Shown: positions 16,390 to 20,519 of the stretch, piece by piece
How positions within the stretch are numbered: position 1 is the first letter of the stretch
Layout: every line of letters begins with the position of its first letter
DNA from: an uncultured Roseateles sp.
GTDB taxonomy: Bacteria > Pseudomonadota > Gammaproteobacteria > Burkholderiales > Burkholderiaceae
Length of the DNA stretch: 20,519 nt
Direction: 5' to 3'
Assembly (NCBI GenBank): GCA_946886855.1
Contig: CAMPJJ010000099.1
Span: 1 to 20,519 of the forward strand
Position numbers and translations under genes: made by a program
Notes under the pieces: model-generated
Told to the model about the DNA's origin: nothing
Database searches by the model: none
The model's input: the letters and a program-made list of their open reading frames with translations, nothing else

Positions 16390-17715
16390 ATGAGCACCAA
16401 GACGATTGCCACCCCCACCGCTCTTCTTCCTTCCGGCATCGGCGCGCTGACGCGCCGTGGACTGCTCGGCGGCATGGCCGCCGGGTTGACGATGCCGGCG
16501 CTCGCGCAGTTCCGGGTCGAGATCGCCGGTGTCGGCGCCACCCGGCTGCCGATCGCGATCAGCGATTTCAACAACGAATCGGCCACCGGCCAGCCCCTGG
16601 CGGCGATCATCCGCGCCGACCTCGAGCGCAGCGGCCAGTTCAGCATCGTGCCCGGCCAGTCCGGCATGAGCGAGACCTCCCAACCCCAGTTCGTCGACTG
16701 GCGCGCGCGCGCCGCCGACGCCCTGGCGGCGGGTTCGGCGTCGCGGCTGGCCGACGGCCGCTTCGACGTCCGCTACCGGCTCTGGGACGTCGTCAAGGGC
16801 ACGGACGTGGGCAGCGAGAGCATCCCCGTCGTGGCCGGCGACCTGCGCCTGGCGGCGCACAAGATCGCCGACACGATCTACCAGAAGCTCACCGGCGAGC
16901 GCGGCGTCTTCGCCACGCGGCTGGTCTACGTGAACAAGGCCGGCCCGCGCTACTCGCTGCGCGTCGCCGACGCGGACGGCGAGGGCGAGCAGACCGTGCT
17001 CAACAGCCCCGAGGCCATCATCTCGCCGGCCTGGTCGCCGGACGGCAACGAGGTCGCCTACGTCAGCTTCGAGTCGCGCAAGGCCGTGGTCTGGATCCAG
17101 GACCTGCGCACCGGCAAGCGCCGCAAGGTCGCGGACTTCCGTGGCACCAACAGCGCGCCGTCCTACTCGCCGAACGGGCAGCAGCTGGTGGTGACGCTGT
17201 CGCGCGAAGGCGGCTCGCAGCTGTACCTGATCAACAAGGACGGCTCGGGCGCCAAGCGCCTGACGCAGACCTCCGCCATCGACACCGAGGCGACCTTCTC
17301 GCCCGACGGCGCGCAGATCTATTTCGTCAGCGACCGCGGCGGCGCGCCGCAGATCTACCGCATGCCCGCCGGCGGCGGCAACGCGGAACGCGTCACCTTC
17401 AGCGGCAACTACAACATCAGCCCGTCCATCAGTCCCGACGGCCGCACGATGGCCTACGTCACGCGGGTGGGCGGCGGCACCTTCAAGCTGTGCGTGATGG
17501 ACCTCGGCAGCGGGCAGGTCCAGCAGATCACGGACACCACCGAGGACGAGAGCCCCAGCTTCGCCCCCAACGGCAAGCTGATCGTCTACGCCACCCGCGC
17601 CGGCGGCCGCGACGTCCTGATGACGACCACGCTGGACGGCAAGGTCAAGGCGAAGCTGGCCACGCCGGGCGTCTCGGACATCCGGGAACCCGCGTGGGGT
17701 CCCTTCGGCAACTGA
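16390..17715 (+). CDS. tolB: Tol-Pal system beta-propeller protein TolB
   Basis: TolB is a periplasmic protein that links the inner-membrane TolQRA motor with Pal and helps outer-membrane constriction at division. The 441 residues show an N-terminal alpha/beta domain (FRVEIAGVGATRLPIAI, then SDFNNES) and a six-blade propeller with repeated SPDG-type turns: SPAWSPDGNEVAYVS, APSYSPNGQQLVVTL, EATFSPDGAQIYFVS, SPSISPDGRTMAYVT and SPSFAPNGKLIVYAT. The signal peptide has a twin arginine, TRRGLLGGMAAGL (21-33), with likely cleavage after ALA (39), suggesting Tat export. The ATG at 16390 lacks a strong ribosome binding site. tolQ, tolR and tolA, which usually precede it, are absent; a minus-strand gene pair lies upstream instead. 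Confidence 0.97.
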   Translation: MSTKTIATPTALLPSGIGALTRRGLLGGMAAGLTMPALAQFRVEIAGVGATRLPIAISDFNNESATGQPLAAIIRADLERSGQFSIVPGQSGMSETSQPQFVDWRARAADALAAGSASRLADGRFDVRYRLWDVVKGTDVGSESIPVVAGDLRLAAHKIADTIYQKLTGERGVFATRLVYVNKAGPRYSLRVADADGEGEQTVLNSPEAIISPAWSPDGNEVAYVSFESRKAVVWIQDLRTGKRRKVADFRGTNSAPSYSPNGQQLVVTLSREGGSQLYLINKDGSGAKRLTQTSAIDTEATFSPDGAQIYFVSDRGGAPQIYRMPAGGGNAERVTFSGNYNISPSISPDGRTMAYVTRVGGGTFKLCVMDLGSGQVQQITDTTEDESPSFAPNGKLIVYATRAGGRDVLMTTTLDGKVKAKLATPGVSDIREPAWGPFGN

Positions 17716-17993
17716 GCGTGCCGGGGTCCGACCTTGCGTCCGTTCGAGCCATTGAAGCATTTCGCAACGCCGGGCACATGGTTTGCCTACGTTGGCGTCG
17801 CGCCTCGCCCATCCCGTGCGAAGCGTGATCGTGACGACCCGGCCGACGCTCCGCGCGGGCATGCCTGCCCCACGGATGTGTCAGCTGATGATTCACAATT
17901 GATGTTCCCCCGCGGCTTCACCGGCGGCGCTGTTCACCGCCACGTCCTGACCGTAACTTCCTCGCCCGCTTTGACCTCTAGGAGCGTATGCCC
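17716..17993. other. 278-bp tolB-pal intergenic region
   Basis: This is longer than the short tolB-pal spacing common in proteobacteria. It contains weak inverted repeats (for example GGCGG/CCGCC at about 17921-17940) and a somewhat AT-richer patch near 17881-17905 (CTGATGATTCACAATTGATG). That patch could hold a pal promoter, but I see no clear -35/-10 pair. A short open frame through it has no coding character. Confidence 0.5.
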
Positions 17994-18527
17994 ATGAAAT
18001 TCGAAAAACTGATGCTTGGCCTGGTGGCCGCGGCCGCCCTGTCCGCCTGCAGCTCGACCAAGCTGGATGAACCGGCCAAGGTTGAAAACAAGACCCCGGT
18101 GCCGACCCAGCAGACCCCGCAGGCCGACCCGAACGCCAACGCGCAGCGTCCGCAGCTGCCGACGGTCGACCTCGGTGCCCAACTGGACGCCGCTGTGTCG
18201 AACCAGCGCGTCGTGTTCTTCGACTTCGACAGCTTCGTCGTCAAGGACGAGTACCGCAGCCTGATCGAGAACCACGCCAAGCGTCTGAACAACAAGAAGA
18301 CGCTGCAGCTGAGCCTGGAAGGCCACGCCGACGAACGCGGCGGCCGCGAGTACAACCTGGCCCTGGGCCAGAAGCGCGCGGAAGCCGTCGCCAAGTCGCT
18401 GACGCTGCTGGGCGTGTCGTCGGGCCAGGTCGAAGCGGTGAGCTTCGGCAAGGAGCGTCCGACGGACACCGGCCACAACGAAGAGGCCTGGGCCAAGAAC
18501 CGTCGCGTCGAACTGCGCGACAAGTAA
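17994..18527 (+). CDS. pal: peptidoglycan-associated lipoprotein Pal
   Basis: Pal is an outer-membrane lipoprotein that binds peptidoglycan and TolB. The 177 residues have a lipoprotein signal with lipobox LSAC, so Cys19 is the lipidated first residue of the mature protein. A Pro/Gln/Asn-rich tether follows, then an OmpA-like domain: FFDFDSFVVKDEY from about residue 74, LSLEGHADERGGREYNLALG, QKRAEAVAKSL and AWAKNRRVELRDK at the end. The aspartate of HADERG and the arginine of QKRAEAV are the usual diaminopimelate contacts. The ATG at 17994 is preferred over one 6 bp upstream because AGGAG (17980-17984) is then 9 nt away instead of 3. Confidence 0.97.
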   Translation: MKFEKLMLGLVAAAALSACSSTKLDEPAKVENKTPVPTQQTPQADPNANAQRPQLPTVDLGAQLDAAVSNQRVVFFDFDSFVVKDEYRSLIENHAKRLNNKKTLQLSLEGHADERGGREYNLALGQKRAEAVAKSLTLLGVSSGQVEAVSFGKERPTDTGHNEEAWAKNRRVELRDK

Positions 18528-18536
18528 TCCGGTGAC

Positions 18537-19346
18537 ATGAGCATGCTGCGTATGGATCGTTCCTTCCCGTTCGCGTCGACCCCGACGGCCAAGGCCGTGC
18601 TGGTCGGCGTGCTGATGGCGCTGAGCGCCGCCGGCCCCGCGCGGGCGGCGCTGTTCGAGGACGACGAGGCCCGCAAGGCCATCCTCGACCTGCGGACCAA
18701 GATGGCGCAGAACGACGACGCGCAGCGTGCCCGTGTCACGGAACTGCAGGGCCAGCTCGAGACCGCGCGACGCGGTCTGCTGGACCTGTCCGGACAGATC
18801 GAGGCGCTGAAGTCGGAGCTGGCCAAGATGCGCGGCCAGAACGAGCAGCTGGCGCGCGATCTGTCCGACACCCAGCGCAAGGTGACCGACCAGTCGGCCA
18901 CCCTCGACAACCGGCTGCGCCCGCTGGAGCCGCAGAAGGTGTCGCTGGACGGCAAGGAATTCCAGGCCGATCCGGAAGAGAAGCGCCAGTTCGATGCCGC
19001 GATGGGCCTGATCCGCCGCGGCGACTTCAATGAGGCGACCTCCGCCTTCACGTCCTTCCTGACGCGTTTCCCGGCGAGCGGCTTCTCCGACGCCGTGCGC
19101 TTCTGGCTGGGCAATGCGCAATACGGCAAGCGCGACTACAAGGGCGCGATCGCGACCTTCAAGGCCTTCGTCGCCGCGAACCCGGACCATCCGCGCGCCG
19201 CCGAGAGCCTGCTGGCCATCGCCAACTGCCAGATCGAGCTCAAGGACACCAAGAGCGCCCGCAAGACGCTGGACGACCTGCAGAAGGCCTATCCCGGCAG
19301 CGAGGCTGCGAAGGCGGCCAAGGAACGCGCGGCCGGCCTGCGCTGA
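18537..19346 (+). CDS. cpoB: cell division coordinator CpoB (YbgF)
   Basis: CpoB is a periplasmic protein that links peptidoglycan synthesis (PBP1B/LpoB in E. coli) with Tol-driven outer-membrane constriction. The 269 residues show a Sec signal (AKAVLVGVLMALSAAG, cut near ARA|ALF, residue 37). An N-terminal trimerising coiled coil runs over about 45-125 (TELQGQLETARRGLLDLSG and further heptads). Three TPR-like repeats follow from about 145: RQFDAAMGLIRRGDFNEA, FWLGNAQYGKRDYKGAIATF and LLAIANCQIELKDTKSARKT. It starts 9 bp after pal. The first ATG is used; an in-frame ATG five codons later (18552) would also give a proper signal peptide. Confidence 0.95.
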   Translation: MSMLRMDRSFPFASTPTAKAVLVGVLMALSAAGPARAALFEDDEARKAILDLRTKMAQNDDAQRARVTELQGQLETARRGLLDLSGQIEALKSELAKMRGQNEQLARDLSDTQRKVTDQSATLDNRLRPLEPQKVSLDGKEFQADPEEKRQFDAAMGLIRRGDFNEATSAFTSFLTRFPASGFSDAVRFWLGNAQYGKRDYKGAIATFKAFVAANPDHPRAAESLLAIANCQIELKDTKSARKTLDDLQKAYPGSEAAKAAKERAAGLR

Positions 19347-19370
19347 TCCGGTGGTGATCGCTGCGCCTAT

Positions 19371-19394
19371 CCTGCTGACCTGCTGACCTGCTGA
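19371..19394. repeat. 8-bp tandem triplication before tcdA
   Basis: CCTGCTGA is repeated three times exactly. It lies in the 73-bp cpoB-tcdA gap and is followed by a 12-bp palindrome, GCGCCGCGGCGC, at 19399-19410. Confidence 0.85.
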
Positions 19395-19419
19395 GGACGC
19401 GCCGCGGCGCGCAACGATC

Positions 19420-20232
19420 TTGAGTCTGGAGACCGGGCACGGCCCCCTCGATCTGGAAGCGGACACGGAGCGCCGCTTCGGCGGCCTGCGCCGTCTGCAC
19501 GGCGACCGCGACTACGCGCGGTTGCGCTCGGCGCGTTTCTGCGTCGTGGGGCTGGGCGGCGTGGGGTCCTGGGTCGTGGAGGCGCTGGCACGCATGGGCG
19601 TCGCCCGGCTGGTGCTGGTCGATCTCGACCATGTCGCCGAATCCAACATCAACCGCCAGGTGCAGGCGCTCGGCAGCACGCTGGGCATGGCCAAGTCGGA
19701 GGCGCTGAAGCAGCGCATCGCGGACATCCACCCCGGCTGCGAGGTCGTCACCATCGAGGACTTCGTCGACGAGCAGAACTGGCCGGCGCTGCTGGGTGAC
19801 GTGCAGGTCGACGGCATCGTCGACGCCTGCGACCAGGTCCGCGCGAAGGCGCAGATCGCGGCGTGGGCGAGGGCGCTCAAGCTCCCCCAGATCTGCATCG
19901 GCGCCGCCGGCGGCAAGCACCGGCCGCAGGACGTGCAGATCCTGGACCTCTCCGAAACGACCCACGACCCGCTCCTGGCCAACCTGCGGCAGCGCTTGCG
20001 CAAGTTCCACGCCGCGCCCCGCCAGGGCGCGATGGGGGTCACCTGCGTCTTCTCGCGCGAGCCGGTGACGCGACCGGAGGGCATCGATGCCTGCGACCTC
20101 GACGGCAACCTGAACTGCCACGGGTATGGATCGAGCGTGGCGGTCACCGCCGGCTTCGGCATGGTCGCCGCGGCGGAGCTGGTGAATCGGTATCTGAAGG
20201 CGCTTGCGCGACCGCAAAAAACCGTCCTATAA
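19420..20232 (+). CDS. tcdA: tRNA threonylcarbamoyladenosine dehydratase
   Basis: TcdA (CsdL) is an E1-like enzyme that uses ATP to cyclise t6A37 to ct6A37 in ANN-decoding tRNAs. The 270 residues match E. coli TcdA (268). The start of the conserved region, RRFGGLRRLHG, is followed by the nucleotide-binding loop VVGLGGVGSW (42-51), VDLDHVAESNINRQVQALG, the DACDQVRAK block and, near the C-terminus, CHGYGSSVAVTAGFG. The start is TTG at 19420 because no ATG or GTG lies in frame upstream of the conserved region; no Shine-Dalgarno is seen, so the exact start is moderate. Tandem tRNA-Lys genes lie directly downstream; tRNA-Lys reads AAN codons and is a t6A-bearing tRNA, so the neighbour is a plausible substrate. 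Confidence 0.95.
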   Translation: MSLETGHGPLDLEADTERRFGGLRRLHGDRDYARLRSARFCVVGLGGVGSWVVEALARMGVARLVLVDLDHVAESNINRQVQALGSTLGMAKSEALKQRIADIHPGCEVVTIEDFVDEQNWPALLGDVQVDGIVDACDQVRAKAQIAAWARALKLPQICIGAAGGKHRPQDVQILDLSETTHDPLLANLRQRLRKFHAAPRQGAMGVTCVFSREPVTRPEGIDACDLDGNLNCHGYGSSVAVTAGFGMVAAAELVNRYLKALARPQKTVL

Positions 20233-20233
20233 T
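20204..20233 (+). promoter_or_regulatory. sigma-70 promoter for the tRNA-Lys genes
   Basis: TTGCGC (20204-20209) and a perfect TATAAT (20228-20233) are separated by 18 bp. The -10 hexamer overlaps the tcdA stop codon (TAA at 20230-20232), so the promoter lies inside the coding end of tcdA. Transcription should start near 20240. Confidence 0.8.
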
Positions 20234-20239
20234 GTGAGG

Positions 20240-20332
20240 CTCTGCTGAGGGGCAAACACCTCGAAGCAATGCAAGGGAGGTCAAGGCAACTTGGCCTTCT
20301 CTGCTTGAAGCAGGCTTCGGCGTGCAGGCTTC
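20240..20332 (+). other. structured leader upstream of tRNA-Lys
   Basis: About 93 nt between the expected transcription start and the mature tRNA 5' end. Visible hairpins: GAGG/CCTC (20247-20262), AAGGC/GCCTT with loop AACTTG (20283-20298) and CTGCT/AGCAG with loop TGA (20301-20313). No open reading frame of note. It is presumably removed by RNase P; whether it persists as a small RNA is unknown. Confidence 0.5.
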
Positions 20333-20334
20333 GG
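20310..20334. repeat. 11-bp direct repeat reaching into the tRNA-Lys 5' end
   Basis: GCAGGCTTCGG occurs at 20310-20320 and again at 20324-20334 with a 3-nt spacer (CGT). The last two bases of the second copy are the first two of the mature tRNA. Confidence 0.85.
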
Positions 20335-20408
20335 GTCGTTAGCTCAGTCGGTAGAGCAGCGGACTTTTAATCCGTTGGTCGCAGGTTCGAATCCTGCACG
20401 ACCCACCA
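20333..20408 (+). tRNA. tRNA-Lys (anticodon UUU)
   Basis: The cloverleaf can be folded by eye. The acceptor stem is GGGTCGT/ACGACCC, the D arm GCTC...GAGC, and the anticodon stem GCGGA/TCCGT with loop CTTTTAA, giving anticodon TTT at 20366-20368. The T arm is GCAGGTTCGAATCCTGC, the discriminator base A, and CCA is encoded (20406-20408). Length 76 with CCA is standard. It decodes AAA and AAG and is a substrate for t6A37/ct6A37, linking it to the adjacent tcdA. Confidence 0.97.
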
Positions 20409-20420
20409 TCGCATCAAATG

Positions 20421-20444
20421 ACTGCCAGTGGAATGACTGGCAGT
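20421..20444 (+). other. perfect hairpin between the two tRNA genes
   Basis: ACTGCCAGT (20421-20429) and ACTGGCAGT (20436-20444) form a 9-bp stem with the loop GGAATG. No U-run follows, so it is more likely a processing element in a joint tRNA transcript than a terminator. Confidence 0.75.
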
Positions 20445-20464
20445 TGAGTAGTTGAGATTCTCGA

Positions 20465-20519
20465 GGGCTCTTAGCTCAGTTGGTAGAGCAGCGGACTCTT
20501 AATCCGTTGGTCGAAGGTT
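20465..20519 (+). tRNA. tRNA-Lys (anticodon CUU), 3' part beyond window
   Basis: The 5' acceptor strand GGGCTCT, the D arm and a complete anticodon arm with loop CTCTTAA (anticodon CTT at 20498-20500) are visible; the T arm is cut off. Over the 48 nt from base 8 onward it differs from the upstream tRNA-Lys(UUU) at only three positions, while the acceptor stem differs. It decodes AAG only. Confidence 0.9.

Noticed and set aside
17734..17997. 87-codon frame in the tolB-pal gap
   Set aside because: No ribosome binding site, no recognisable motif, overlaps the pal start and lacks the codon bias of the window.
16363..19466. Long minus-strand frames opposite tolB, pal and cpoB
   Set aside because: Antisense shadows; the plus strand has complete Tol-Pal genes.
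20421..20444. Inter-tRNA hairpin considered as a Rho-independent terminator
   Set aside because: No T-run follows and a second tRNA gene begins 20 bp later on the same strand.

Overview
The window is a high-GC, gene-dense chromosomal segment. Its gene order (yebC, purD, hemF, nadD, rsfS, rlmH, maf, rng, then tolB, pal, cpoB, tcdA and tRNA-Lys) and strongly GC-ending codons point to a betaproteobacterium of the order Burkholderiales, possibly a Roseateles/Mitsuaria/Rubrivivax relative. The order-level assignment rests on gene order and protein character. The genus is a guess.

Left arm, minus strand (1-6576). From the centre outward this reads: a YjgR/DUF853 HerA-like ATPase, a secreted DUF3142 protein whose start overlaps the ATPase gene by 53 bp, an unrecognised 808-residue exported protein translationally linked to DUF3142, a small multipass membrane protein, and a LytS/YehU-type sensor histidine kinase that runs off the left edge. 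The DUF3142/808-residue pair is the least understood conserved-looking unit here.

Centre, plus strand (6682-14547). Nine collinear genes, mostly abutting or overlapping by ATGA, cover translation and rRNA/ribosome quality control (yebC, rsfS, rlmH, rng), purine, haem and NAD synthesis (purD, hemF, nadD), nucleotide sanitation (maf) and a lipid acyltransferase. The ribosome silencing factor RsfS carries a roughly 190-residue lysine/alanine-rich, histone-H1-like tail.

Minus-strand island (14526-16141). Two overlapping genes lie here: a strongly altered Bug/TctC-type binding protein with an 11-unit 12-bp tandem repeat and a missing middle domain, and an unrecognised 199-residue protein. They sit between rng and tolB.

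Right arm, plus strand (16390-20519). tolB (with a Tat-like signal), pal and cpoB encode the periplasmic/outer-membrane half of the Tol-Pal envelope system; tolQRA is not in the window. They are followed by tcdA and two tandem tRNA-Lys genes (UUU, then CUU, the latter cut by the right edge). A near-consensus promoter for the tRNAs is embedded in the end of tcdA.

No gap exceeds 300 bp; the largest are 16142-16389 and 17716-17993. I saw no CRISPR array, insertion sequence, transposase or phage gene. I did not find a clearly new defence or mobile system; the most unusual items are the H1-like RsfS tail, the repeat-bearing Bug remnant, the DUF3142 pair and the tRNA leader.
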